From positions 42,338-106,337 of the forward strand of contig NZ_CP020812.1 of NCBI RefSeq assembly GCF_002157835.1: a DNA stretch of 64,000 nt, written 5' to 3'. Source of the stretch: Mycobacterium dioxanotrophicus. Lineage in GTDB: Bacteria > Actinomycetota > Actinomycetes > Mycobacteriales > Mycobacteriaceae. Below the pieces are notes generated by a model. It worked only from the letters and a program-made list of their open reading frames with translations. It did not search any database and was not told where the DNA came from. Position numbers and translations under genes: made by a program. Shown here one piece after another: positions 25,736-33,807 of the stretch (position 1 is the stretch's first letter; every line of letters starts with the position of its first letter).

Positions 25736-26836
25736 TCACCATCGACGAAAAATCCGGGCTAACACACCAGCATCGGTGAGCCGACTCAACGCCTTATAGG
25801 TGCTGGCCTCCGTCGTCCCGGTCATAGCCTGCGCTGTATCAGCGTTGAATATCGGCACGTCGAGAAGGCGATCGATCAACGCCTCGTCAGCTGAGTTCGC
25901 CCTCGGCCGCGCGATCTCACGCCAACGTTCGGGCAACACAGCCAGGCGTGCCGCAGACTCTGCAGCCGCCTCGCTGGCGTGTACCGCCGCATCCGCCACA
26001 TAGCCCACGAACTGCTCGGCCCCGCCACGGCGGTACTCGGTCAAACAGCGGAAGTAGCGGTCGGTGTCAGCAAGCATGGCCGAAGCCATCGGCACAGTGA
26101 CCCGTGCGGTCAGCCCCCGACGACGCAAGATGGCACTAATCAACGCCCGGCCCACCCGGCCGTTGCCGTCGGAGAACGGGTGAATCGACTCGAATTGAGC
26201 ATGCGCGATCGCAGCCTGAGCGAGGATCGGAAGATCGGTCCGCCCGGCGAAAGCCATCAGATCCGCCATTAAACCCGACACCATCTCAGGCGGCGGAGGA
26301 ACGAACAGCGCGCCCACCGGTGAGTAATCACTACCGCCCACCCAGTTCTGCACGCTGCGGTACGCGCCTGGACGGTCCGCATACGGATCGGGCGCCATCA
26401 GCAGCCGGTGCGCCTCCAGGATCGCCGCCTCCTCGATCGGCCCGGACGCGGCGGCATCGACCAACGCCAGCAGCGCGTGCACAGCCCCAAGCTGGGACTG
26501 TGCCTCGGCGCTGGCTTTCGCGCCGGCCACTGCCCGGCCGAACGCGTGCCAGCCTGAGTCGACCTGCTCGATCTTCGAAGAAGCTACCGACTCGCTACGA
26601 ACCAAGAAATCGGCTAGAGGTGCCAGGTGCTGGCCGAACCCGGCGTCGAGTCGCGTCACCGCAATGACCGCGTCTTCGTGTCTGCGCGCTGTGTCGCCGG
26701 TGACAGCGACAGGAAGAGTCGCGATCAGCGGAGGGATCTGCACCTCGATCTCGGTCAGCAACCGGTCCTCGAGGTTGCCGCGCCGGCCCTGTGGAGTCCA
26801 TCGGCGGCTCGCCGTGGAGTGCGCCGGCCAGTCCAT
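25736..26836 (-). CDS. Fic-family protein (AMP-transferase type), 3' end replaced by insertion sequence
   Basis: 366 aa from the ATG at 26836 after GAAAGG; an ATG at 26866 lacks a site. The Fic core is HPFSDGNGRVGR (HPFx2GNGRx2R), preceded by the flap segment SDYSPVGALFVPPPP. SVASSKIEQV near residue 90 corresponds to the N-terminal inhibitory helix of class II Fic proteins. A C-terminal winged-helix part (SADEALIDRLLDVPIFN, ASTYKALSRLTDAGVL) ends abruptly: after GVL the last residues (ARIFRRW) are encoded by the IS inverted repeat. Probably 20-40 native residues are lost; catalysis could survive. Confidence 0.87.
   Translation of the reverse strand: MDWPAHSTASRRWTPQGRRGNLEDRLLTEIEVQIPPLIATLPVAVTGDTARRHEDAVIAVTRLDAGFGQHLAPLADFLVRSESVASSKIEQVDSGWHAFGRAVAGAKASAEAQSQLGAVHALLALVDAAASGPIEEAAILEAHRLLMAPDPYADRPGAYRSVQNWVGGSDYSPVGALFVPPPPEMVSGLMADLMAFAGRTDLPILAQAAIAHAQFESIHPFSDGNGRVGRALISAILRRRGLTARVTVPMASAMLADTDRYFRCLTEYRRGGAEQFVGYVADAAVHASEAAAESAARLAVLPERWREIARPRANSADEALIDRLLDVPIFNADTAQAMTGTTEASTYKALSRLTDAGVLARIFRRW
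25746..25761 (-). repeat. Right terminal inverted repeat of the IS1380-type element
   Basis: CGAAAAATCCGGGCTA, the complement of the left end with one mismatch. It lies inside the last codons of the Fic reading frame. Confidence 0.8.
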
Positions 26837-26874
26837 AGACAACCTTTCGGCAGAAACATACAACAAGCGACAGT

Positions 26875-26909
26875 CTTACTATAAGTTATGGCGTTAAAGC
26901 TATAATAAG
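26875..26909. promoter_or_regulatory. AT-rich imperfect dyad upstream of fic
   Basis: CTTACTATA (26875-26883) and TATAATAAG (26901-26909) are inverted with one mismatch, 17 bases apart, starting 39 bp upstream of the Fic ATG. The AT content contrasts with the surroundings. It is a likely operator, perhaps for autoregulation by the winged-helix end of the Fic protein. Confidence 0.4.
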
Positions 26910-27073
26910 AGAACTACCGAGGGTGCATCCACCCTCACCTGATCGACCATCCGCCGCCATAACGGCACCCGCGACCAGCGAATACGTGCCCGCCTCCCCC
27001 ACGCCGTCGTCTCTGTCGAGAACCCAGGCAAACCTTTAGACTGGGTTCGCAAGGAGAAACCGTAGGGGGAGCA

Positions 27074-27361
27074 ATGGCTATTCGAGGAGAGACCGCAGCA
27101 GGCGCACAGGCCGGCGCTAGCGTTGGCATGCACTTATCCTCGGACTTTCCCGAAGTCCCGACCGGCGCCGACACCAAGAGCGCCGCGATCGCCGCCGAAC
27201 TGCAATCGTTCGTGACCGCCATCAGCACAGACATCACCACCTACAACACCAGCCTTGACCAGGCCCGCGAAGGCATGGTCGCAGCGCCACGCCGAGTCGA
27301 CGCCGCCGACCGCGAGGGCGCCGCCGTCATCCAATCAAGCGGAGGGACGTACACCATATGA
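27074..27361 (+). CDS. Small helical protein, EspC/secretion-associated type (tentative)
   Basis: 95 aa; GGGGGAG ribosome site. The sequence after residue 30 looks like two amphipathic helices (SAAIAAELQSFVTAISTDI, LDQAREGMVAAPRRVDAADREGAAVI), resembling small type VII secretion-associated proteins. There is no WXG motif and no clear Y-x3-D/E signal, so the assignment is weak. Its stop overlaps the next ATG (4 bases) and it heads a run of mycobacteria-like genes of Rv3898c-Rv3901c type. Confidence 0.65.
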   Translation: MAIRGETAAGAQAGASVGMHLSSDFPEVPTGADTKSAAIAAELQSFVTAISTDITTYNTSLDQAREGMVAAPRRVDAADREGAAVIQSSGGTYTI

Positions 27362-28170
27362 CGACTTTCGCCACCCAGTCCCCGGCGACCGGGCCCTGGA
27401 AGACCGCCGACGAAGTATCCCGCGAGACCGGGCTACGCCCCGACCTCGTCCTGCGCTTCATCCCCCATACCGAAACCCCGAACGGGCCCCGCTACAACCC
27501 CCACCACATCGCGCTGGCCGGCACCGTCAAGCAGATGACAGACGCCGGCGCACCGGCCGACGCGATCGACGCCGCAGTCCGCGACCTCCTCCAGCGCCCA
27601 GACCTCGCAGCCGTTGCCCCACTCGCACGGTCCCCGAAGCGTCGAAACGGCCGACTGCTTACCGTCGCCGGTGTCAGCGCTGCCATCGCACTCCTCATCG
27701 GCGGCGTGATCGGCGGACTCATCGGATCCGGCAACCGCAGCACCACCACAGCCGCCCCTGTACCCGTCACTGTCACCGCGACGGCGCCGACACAGGAGCT
27801 TCCTGGCGTCCCCGCGGCTGTCGACCCGGTCTGCGATGAATGGGGTGCGCTCAACACCGAGTTCCGCGACAGGAGAGCGGCCTGGGTTGCAACTGACGCG
27901 AACATTCCAGCGAGCCAGTGGAACGCTGAGCAACGACGGATCACTATGGCCGTCATTCCGGTTCTGCGAGATGAGGCGGCCGAACTCCGCACCCTGGCCA
28001 ACAAGGCCAGTGATCCTGCGTTGCGTGATCTTCTGGGGCTTAACGCTTCCTATAAAGAAGCCTTCGCTGAGCGGTTGCCCAACTACGTTCCTGCGACGGA
28101 CAAGCAAGTGTGGAGTGCGGCCGTTGATTTCGGGAACGCGGTGAACAGCTACTGCAATGCGACTAGGTGA
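27358..28170 (+). CDS. Membrane-anchored protein with N-terminal MerR-like helix-turn region
   Basis: 270 aa. The first 90 residues (TADEVSRETGLRPDLVLRFIP then HHIALAGTVKQMTDAGAPADAI) resemble a MerR-type DNA-binding fold. One membrane span follows at about 104-126 (LLTVAGVSAAIALLIGGVIGGLIG), then a Thr/Pro linker and an extracellular domain (DPVCDEWGALNTEFRDRRAAWVATD; two Cys). The design suggests a membrane-bound protein whose outer domain is helical. It overlaps the upstream gene and precedes the next by 3 bases. Confidence 0.7.
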   Translation: MTTFATQSPATGPWKTADEVSRETGLRPDLVLRFIPHTETPNGPRYNPHHIALAGTVKQMTDAGAPADAIDAAVRDLLQRPDLAAVAPLARSPKRRNGRLLTVAGVSAAIALLIGGVIGGLIGSGNRSTTTAAPVPVTVTATAPTQELPGVPAAVDPVCDEWGALNTEFRDRRAAWVATDANIPASQWNAEQRRITMAVIPVLRDEAAELRTLANKASDPALRDLLGLNASYKEAFAERLPNYVPATDKQVWSAAVDFGNAVNSYCNATR

Positions 28171-28173
28171 TCA

Positions 28174-29478
28174 ATGCTTGAGCGGCCGCCCAGCCCGAAT
28201 GATCTGATCGGTGATAACTGGCCATCGATCGACGAGGTGGCTTTAGCCACGCTCAGCACCGCCTTCGTGGGGGCTGGGACTGCATCGCAGACAGCCGAGC
28301 AGAAGGCGTACACCGACGGCAACGCCTACAACAGCCTCCTGCCTGAAGGCTTCGAGAAGCAGGTCGAGGTGGCCTTCAAGGTCGGCGGAATGGCCGCAGA
28401 TCTGTCTGCCGCACTCGGGAAAGCCGGTGGCGAAACGGCTGTGGTCGCCCAAGCCGTGATGATGGCCAAAGTGCAGATCATCGTCACGGTCGGTGTGGCA
28501 GAAGCTCTGATCGCCGCCAAGGAAGCCGAGATCGCGGCATTGCAGGCTGCAAGTCTGCGTCCCGAGATTCGCGCGATGCGAATCCAGCAGCTGCGCAACG
28601 AGATTGAACAGATAACCAACGAGGCCAAGAGCGACATCCGGGCGATGTACAACGGCATCTACACACCCACGGCACCCGCCACTCCAGGCCTTACCCCAAT
28701 CACACACAACGGCCCAGCCCCCGGAAATGGCGCACCGCCGGCGGGAAATGGGCTGGGTGTTCAACCGCTGAGCTGGGGCGAGGAGAAGGCCGACGGTGCG
28801 GGCGCTGACGTAGGCACAGAAAGTGGCTTCGAGGAGGCCGCGCCGACTGAGCAGCTTGCAGAAGGCTGGGAGCAGGAACGGCCTGTGGATTCAAATGCTC
28901 CGGAAACGCCTGCTTCAGATGCGCAGGCTTTCGCCGAGCAGACGCCAACGGGAGTCCCTACAACATCTGTGACCGAGTCTGCTGTCAGTGGCGTGCCAAC
29001 GACAGCGATGCCGCCTTCGATGGGTGCGCCGTCTGCGAGTGGTGGCGGGTCTGCGAGCAGCTTGAGTAGCGCGATGCCGAAGATGAGCGGCGGCGGTCTG
29101 TCGTCTGCTGGTGGATCGGGGTTGTCTTCTCCTGGTGGCTTGTCCAGCGGTAGCAGCGGATTGTCCGGGCTGTCCAGTGGGGGTCCTCCGTCGGCGCCGT
29201 CCGCGCCGACGCCCACCCAGCAGTTCTTGAATGGCGTGGGGCAAGGGTTTTCGTCAGCGTCGCCGTCGACGGTGGCTTCGGGTGCGTCTGCTGCTGGTGC
29301 GCAGCCGTTCAAGCCGGCGCCGGGTTCGACGATTCCGGCGGGACCGCCGCCGGCAGCGTCTTCGGCTATGTCGGCGCCGACGTCGTCTTCGGCGGGGCCC
29401 GTCGCAGCGCCGGCGGCTCCTGCGGCGAGTGCCGCGCCGATGGGGGTGCGCCGGCGGCGGCTGGCCCGATGCCGATGA
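28174..29478 (+). CDS. Alanine/glycine/serine-rich secretion-associated protein, N-terminal part
   Basis: 434 aa in this frame. Residues 1-160 are helical (DLSAALGKAGGETAVVAQAVMMAKVQI, IRAMRIQQLRNEIEQITNEAKSDIRAMY), as in mycobacterial Esp/Rv3900c-like proteins; residues 170-430 are a Pro/Gly/Ser/Ala linker. The frame ends soon after a run of five G (29441-29445). The +2 frame continues the same low-complexity linker and then a folded domain (next entry), so one base gained or lost at the G-run may have split a single gene of about 780 codons. In M. tuberculosis the equivalents are separate genes, so a natural split is possible. Confidence 0.65.
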   Translation: MLERPPSPNDLIGDNWPSIDEVALATLSTAFVGAGTASQTAEQKAYTDGNAYNSLLPEGFEKQVEVAFKVGGMAADLSAALGKAGGETAVVAQAVMMAKVQIIVTVGVAEALIAAKEAEIAALQAASLRPEIRAMRIQQLRNEIEQITNEAKSDIRAMYNGIYTPTAPATPGLTPITHNGPAPGNGAPPAGNGLGVQPLSWGEEKADGAGADVGTESGFEEAAPTEQLAEGWEQERPVDSNAPETPASDAQAFAEQTPTGVPTTSVTESAVSGVPTTAMPPSMGAPSASGGGSASSLSSAMPKMSGGGLSSAGGSGLSSPGGLSSGSSGLSGLSSGGPPSAPSAPTPTQQFLNGVGQGFSSASPSTVASGASAAGAQPFKPAPGSTIPAGPPPAASSAMSAPTSSSAGPVAAPAAPAASAAPMGVRRRRLARCR

Positions 29479-30524
29479 CTGCCCCGCCGCCTGCGGGAAC
29501 GCCCAGCGTCGCGCCTCCGCCAGCTGCCCCGGCGCCGGCCGCTCCGGTTGCGCCGGCTCCTGCCGCGCCAGCGCCTGCGCAGCCGCCCCCAGTGATGGGC
29601 CTTGGTGGGCAGAACGTGGCGGCCAAGCTGGCCAAGATGGGCACGACTGCGGTCGGGGAGGGTTTGCGGACCAGTGATGAGTTCAACGCCGCCGTTGTGC
29701 TCGTGGCGGCGTTGAACGACCCTGCGGTCGGTGTGGTGTGCGAGTGGGCGTGCGCGGTGTTCCAGCAGCCCGGCGAGACTGCCGCCCGATTCGTGGTGGC
29801 ATCGCGTGAAGGCTTGTCGTGGATCCCGCCCGGTGTGTACATGCCCGACGGGGTAACGGTGGCCTCGCTGGACGAATCGGTGCCCTACGCGACGCGGCAG
29901 CTGTGGCGCGGCATGAAGCCGCCGGCGCGGGTGCTGGCGGCGTACGCGAAGGCGATCGAGGAGCAGCCGCGCATCGTTGTGGCCCGGAAGTGGTTGGGGC
30001 TGCAGGGTTTGTTCGGTCGCGGGACGGTGTTGGCTGCCGATGATGAGACCGTTGTCAGCCCGAATCCGGTCCTCAACCCTGACGGGCGGCACCGTTTGGA
30101 GTTGGCGTCCACGGACCGGTGGTGGGCGCAGGTCCAGGCCATCCCCGAGGCCGATATCGCGACACGGATCCGCGACCTTGCCGACCACGTCGCCCAGGCG
30201 CACGACGCGGCGTTCGGTGTCCACGACGCCGACAGCCAGAACTTCGGTGGGCGCGCATTGCGGGTAGCGGCTGTCGAACAGATCGGCCGCCCGGGCGGCG
30301 AAGCGGTCTGGCACGCCGTCGAGCAGCAGATGCACTGGACCCGCGCGCAGATCATGACGGCTCCGATCGCGGCACCTGAGCCGCTGCATGAGGGCTGGAA
30401 CAATGACCTGATTGCGGCCGAGCAGATGCTGCGTGGTTGGGAAGTGCTGTGGTTGGCGCAGCGCGCGGCGACGCGGGCGACGTTGGCAGACATGACATAT
30501 GCGGCTGCGGCCGCGCTGATGTAG
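29469..30524 (+). CDS. Rv3899c-like protein (DUF5631/5632 type), C-terminal part
   Basis: 351 aa from the ATG at 29469, overlapping the upstream frame by 10 bases. After a Pro/Ala linker the folded part begins VMGLGGQNVAAKLAKMGTTAVGEGLRTSDEFNAAVVLVAALNDPAVGVVCEWACAVF and includes VASREGLSWIPPGVYMPDGV. This resembles the conserved C-terminal domain of mycobacterial Rv3899c (recalled, not searched). If the G-run difference is an error, this is the C-terminus of the preceding gene rather than a separate start. Confidence 0.65.
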   Translation: MPMTAPPPAGTPSVAPPPAAPAPAAPVAPAPAAPAPAQPPPVMGLGGQNVAAKLAKMGTTAVGEGLRTSDEFNAAVVLVAALNDPAVGVVCEWACAVFQQPGETAARFVVASREGLSWIPPGVYMPDGVTVASLDESVPYATRQLWRGMKPPARVLAAYAKAIEEQPRIVVARKWLGLQGLFGRGTVLAADDETVVSPNPVLNPDGRHRLELASTDRWWAQVQAIPEADIATRIRDLADHVAQAHDAAFGVHDADSQNFGGRALRVAAVEQIGRPGGEAVWHAVEQQMHWTRAQIMTAPIAAPEPLHEGWNNDLIAAEQMLRGWEVLWLAQRAATRATLADMTYAAAAALM

Positions 30525-30536
30525 GCGGTTTACGGG

Positions 30537-31157
30537 GTGTCGCAGTGGTTGGCGCGGCCTGGGGCGGTTCCGTCGTCGACGCCTGTCCCGGTGCCTGAGC
30601 ATGCTCGGTGGTGGTCCTACGCGCAGGCGTGCGCGGTGGCATTCCGGCTGGGTGAGGCCCCACCGGAGATTGATGTGTTCGGTCCGGTGCTGGATCACGA
30701 TGAGTGCGTCTATTTTTCGGCGACTGCGCAGTACGCCCGGTTGTATGGGGGCGACGGCAGCTACACCACGAATGGGTTCGTGGCGTTCGGGCGGCCCGCG
30801 GTGATGGCGGGGGCGTTGGCCGCGTCGGCGTATGTGAATCACCGGCGCAAGGTTGCCGCGAAACGGGAGGCTGTCTCGCGGTGGCGGGATCAGCAGCAGT
30901 CCATGGTGATCGGCACGAGCTCGCGGCTGATGGTGAACACCGTCGAGCATGGTTGGCTGTCGTTCTACTACTCGGCGGTCAATGAGTATGTGCCTGATCT
31001 TCCGCGGTGGGCATTGACGTTGGGATTCGGAAGCCAGTGTGTGCCAATGCAACTCGTGGGTCCGTGCGTTCCCGCCGCGGCCGTGCTGGTCAGTGTGGCG
31101 CTGGACCCGCAGCGGTGGTGGCGGGATCCGCGCCTGGGCCCGCTGCTCACCGGGTAG
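30537..31157 (+). CDS. Hypothetical protein of the Rv3898c/Rv3899c neighbourhood
   Basis: 206 aa from a GTG 12 bp after the previous stop; the ribosome site is weak. Notable segments are WWSYAQACAVAFRLGEAPPEIDVFGPVLDHDECVYFSATAQYARLYGG and GTSSRLMVNTVEHGWLSFYYSAVNEYVPDL, which suggest a mixed alpha-beta soluble domain with a hydrophobic helix at FGRPAVMAGALAASAYV. No catalytic motif is recognised. It is the last gene of the secretion-associated group. Confidence 0.65.
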   Translation: MSQWLARPGAVPSSTPVPVPEHARWWSYAQACAVAFRLGEAPPEIDVFGPVLDHDECVYFSATAQYARLYGGDGSYTTNGFVAFGRPAVMAGALAASAYVNHRRKVAAKREAVSRWRDQQQSMVIGTSSRLMVNTVEHGWLSFYYSAVNEYVPDLPRWALTLGFGSQCVPMQLVGPCVPAAAVLVSVALDPQRWWRDPRLGPLLTG

Positions 31158-31289
31158 GGAGCCGGAGCGACTTCCTTGGCTGACTGGTCGACAGCGGTGT
31201 GCGCGGTTCGTTCCCGAACGAGCACTGTTGGTCCTACGCTGAGCGTCAGGGGTGCTGTGGGGCGCCCACGGGGCATCCGGGGGGAAGCG

Positions 31290-32489
31290 ATGCGTATCGC
31301 GTCTTACAACGTTGAGAATATGTTCGAGCGACCGAAAGTGTTCGCCCGCGACAAGGACTGGACCGAGGAAGCGGTGCGCACAAGTGCCCGCGTCGATAGT
31401 TCGGACCGTTTCAATGACGTCATCGGTCTACATGCAGAGCTCAATCAGCTGTTCGCGAAGGACGTGTACAGCAGCGGCGACAAGGGCCGGATGGCCGAGA
31501 TAATCGGGGCGCTCGGGCTTCGTTCGAGCGACAACGTCAGCCTGGTCACGCTGCGGGTGCTGCGTGGCCGGTTGCTGCGGCGACCGACCGACAAAACTAA
31601 GCCGGTGCAGATCGTGGCGTCCGGCCGAGCGGACTGGGTGGGCTGGCTGGACCTCAACCCGGAGCCGGTCAGCGAGCTCGCCACCGACCACATGGCAATG
31701 GTGATCCGGGACTCCGGAGCCGACATCGTCGGTGTAGTCGAAGCCGACAACCGCGTCGCGCTCGACTTGTTCGCACAGTCGTTCCTCAAGAGGGTCGGTT
31801 GCCGACCCTACGAGCAGGTCATGCTGTTCGACGGCAATGATCCACGCGGCATCGACGTCGGTCTGCTGGTCCGTGACCGCGCCAGCTACTCGGTCACCTA
31901 TTTTCGGACACACATCTTCGAACCCGACCCCGACGGTTCGGGTCGGCTGTTCTCCCGGGACTGCGCCGAGTACCACATCACCGAAGAGGCCAGCGGCCGA
32001 ACGGTTGTCGTGTTGGTCAACCACCTGAAATCCAAGGGCTACAACAGCGAGGACGACCCGATCGGCGCCAAACAGCGGCGCCGGCAGGCGGAGGGGATCG
32101 CCGAAATCTACACCCAGCTCGTTCGTGACGGCTTCGATCAGGTAGCGGTGCTCGGAGACCTCAATGACTCACCAACCCTGGACGGCAAACCCGAATCGTC
32201 GCTGCAGCCGCTGTTCGACACCGGCCTCAAAGACATCAGCGAGCACGACGGATTCGACCCCGGAGAGCGACTCGGCACCTTCGGAACCGGTCACACGCTG
32301 GCGTCGAAGATCGACTACATCCTCCTGTCGCCGGCGCTGTCTGAGCGGGTAGTGGCCGGCGGCATCATCCGATCCGGGATGTGGCGAGGCCCCCGAGTCA
32401 GGAAGCCGTGGAAAATGTACGACACATTGACCGCCGAACAACACGCCGCCTCCGATCACGCGCTGATCTGGGCTGATCTGGAGGACTGA
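31290..32489 (+). CDS. Endonuclease/exonuclease/phosphatase-family protein
   Basis: 399 aa from the ATG at 31290 (GGGGGGAAG before it). It begins MRIASYNVENMF, the family's first metal-binding block, and contains DIVGVVEADN (catalytic Glu), VVVLVNHLKSKG (His), AVLGDLNDSP (Asp/Asn) and SKIDYILLSPAL with SDHALIWADL (Asp-His) at the end. A complete catalytic set is therefore present. No signal peptide, so cytoplasmic. The substrate (DNA, nucleotide or phospholipid-like) cannot be told. It stands between the secretion-like group and the GGDEF gene. Confidence 0.88.
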   Translation: MRIASYNVENMFERPKVFARDKDWTEEAVRTSARVDSSDRFNDVIGLHAELNQLFAKDVYSSGDKGRMAEIIGALGLRSSDNVSLVTLRVLRGRLLRRPTDKTKPVQIVASGRADWVGWLDLNPEPVSELATDHMAMVIRDSGADIVGVVEADNRVALDLFAQSFLKRVGCRPYEQVMLFDGNDPRGIDVGLLVRDRASYSVTYFRTHIFEPDPDGSGRLFSRDCAEYHITEEASGRTVVVLVNHLKSKGYNSEDDPIGAKQRRRQAEGIAEIYTQLVRDGFDQVAVLGDLNDSPTLDGKPESSLQPLFDTGLKDISEHDGFDPGERLGTFGTGHTLASKIDYILLSPALSERVVAGGIIRSGMWRGPRVRKPWKMYDTLTAEQHAASDHALIWADLED

Positions 32490-32503
32490 GATCTCCGCAC
32501 CGG

Positions 32504-33661
32504 CTACAGTTGGTGGGTTGCGTTGCCGCCGTTGCGTTTCGCGCGGAACATCGCATGGTCAGCGCGTGCGATCACTGTGTCGAGCACCAGCTGCGGGCGT
32601 TCGTTGGAGGCGATGAAGTCGGTGCGGTTGGCGCTTGTGATTCCCACACTGGCTGTGATTTCCGGAGGTCCGCCCGCTGCGATCGCGCGCCTGACCGCCT
32701 CGGCGGTTTCGGCGCCGCGGCTAGGCGTCGTGGTGTCGATTATGGCGAATTCTTCGCCGCCTATTCGGGCGATCAAGGCCTGACTGCCCGAGGTAGCCGC
32801 AATCAGCCGGGCGGATCGGACTAATACCTCGTCGCCGACGGCGTGGCCGTGGGTGTCGTTGACGTCTTTGAACCGGTCGAGGTCGACGACGATTACAGTC
32901 ACCGTGCCTTCGGTGGATGTTGCGTTGCTTTCGAGGAGATCGCCGAAATGCAGGTACAGGCCGCGACGATTCAACAACCCTGTCAGCGCATCGATCGAAG
33001 ACTTGTTGGCGTCGGTGCGTAGCATGCGGATACCGAACTGTATTCCCAGCGGCGTCGCAATCACCGGTATCACTGCCCCGAGGATCCGGCCGGCAAGTGC
33101 GCCGCTGAGGGCTTCGTCGCGGCTTGCCAGCGCGATAAAGGCTACGGTCGTCACCAAGATCAAGCCCGTATGCAGTGTGAGCGCTTTGGGTCCGTCGAAG
33201 AACATCAAGTACACCGATATCAGTGCGAAACAGTTCAGGGCGAATAGGCCCATGAGCCAACTTGATCCGGTCAGTCCGATTGCAGCGATGCCGATATCTG
33301 ATGAGATGACAAAGGCCCGTGATTGTCGACGTGTCGGCCACGGGCGAACGCACCACATCACGGCCCAAAAGGTATTCACCGTGGCGAACGTGATGAGGAC
33401 TACCTGTTGGGGCGTTGAGGCGGGTTCGACTGCGGGCAACAACCCGGCCGCGGTGATGATTGAGATCAGGCCGATGCCGGCACCGATCATCACGCGGATC
33501 GCGCCAGCCAGCGACCTCCGAGCGAAGTACTGCACGTACGCGGAGTAGTCGACCGGTTCTTGCCACCAGTCATCAAGGTGCCGGCCGAACACTCGGAAGC
33601 TTCGAAGATCCCCGCGCAACCACAACCCCCTGATCGCCTTGCCTGCGCCAGGCGCCAGCAC
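32504..33661 (-). CDS. Membrane diguanylate cyclase (GGDEF)
   Basis: 385 aa from a GTG at 33661. Six or so membrane spans cover residues 50-215, followed by a GGDEF domain: DALTGLLNRRGLYLHF, VIVVDLDRFKDVNDTHGHAVGDEVL, RIGGEEF (active-site signature) and ARADHAMFRAKRNGGN. The active site is intact, so it should make cyclic-di-GMP. No EAL domain is present. Convergent with the endonuclease-like gene (14-bp gap). Confidence 0.92.
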   Translation of the reverse strand: MLAPGAGKAIRGLWLRGDLRSFRVFGRHLDDWWQEPVDYSAYVQYFARRSLAGAIRVMIGAGIGLISIITAAGLLPAVEPASTPQQVVLITFATVNTFWAVMWCVRPWPTRRQSRAFVISSDIGIAAIGLTGSSWLMGLFALNCFALISVYLMFFDGPKALTLHTGLILVTTVAFIALASRDEALSGALAGRILGAVIPVIATPLGIQFGIRMLRTDANKSSIDALTGLLNRRGLYLHFGDLLESNATSTEGTVTVIVVDLDRFKDVNDTHGHAVGDEVLVRSARLIAATSGSQALIARIGGEEFAIIDTTTPSRGAETAEAVRRAIAAGGPPEITASVGITSANRTDFIASNERPQLVLDTVIARADHAMFRAKRNGGNATHQL

Positions 33662-33807
33662 CTGCCGTCGGGGCGGGGTGTAGGCGGCGATCGGCGCAAT
33701 AATCTGAGCCAGCTATCGTCAGTAGCTGCCGCGCAAAGATGCTATACCACCGTAATAGCGGGTCCCAATGCTAAGCGACCCGTCTGCGGCAAATGATCAC
33801 CTGGGCA

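Larger units (their letters stand above)
24064..25761 (+). mobile_element. IS1380-family insertion sequence (about 1.7 kb)
   Basis: The ends are 16-bp inverted repeats with one mismatch: TAGCCCAGATTTTTCG at the left and the complement of TAGCCCGGATTTTTCG at the right. The 4 bases outside (GCAC left, ACAC right) do not match, so no clear target duplication. It carries one transposase, frameshifted. The left end cuts mftF and the right end cuts a Fic gene, two unrelated genes, so the element probably sits at a deletion or recombination junction. An imperfect dyad (gcgaaagtgcct / aaggcacttcgc) spans 24112-24188 just before the transposase. Confidence 0.82.

Noticed and set aside
27074..27361. 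WXG100/ESX protein
   Set aside because: No W-x-G motif and the Tyr is five residues from Asp rather than four, so only a loose secretion-associated label is kept.
29441..29478. Programmed ribosomal frameshift at the G5 run
   Set aside because: No slippery heptamer or downstream structure was evident, and other single-base shifts in the window point to mutation or error.
28761..31052. 763-aa minus-strand open frame
   Set aside because: Antisense to three plus-strand genes; composition is Arg/His/Pro-rich as expected for a GC-rich shadow frame.
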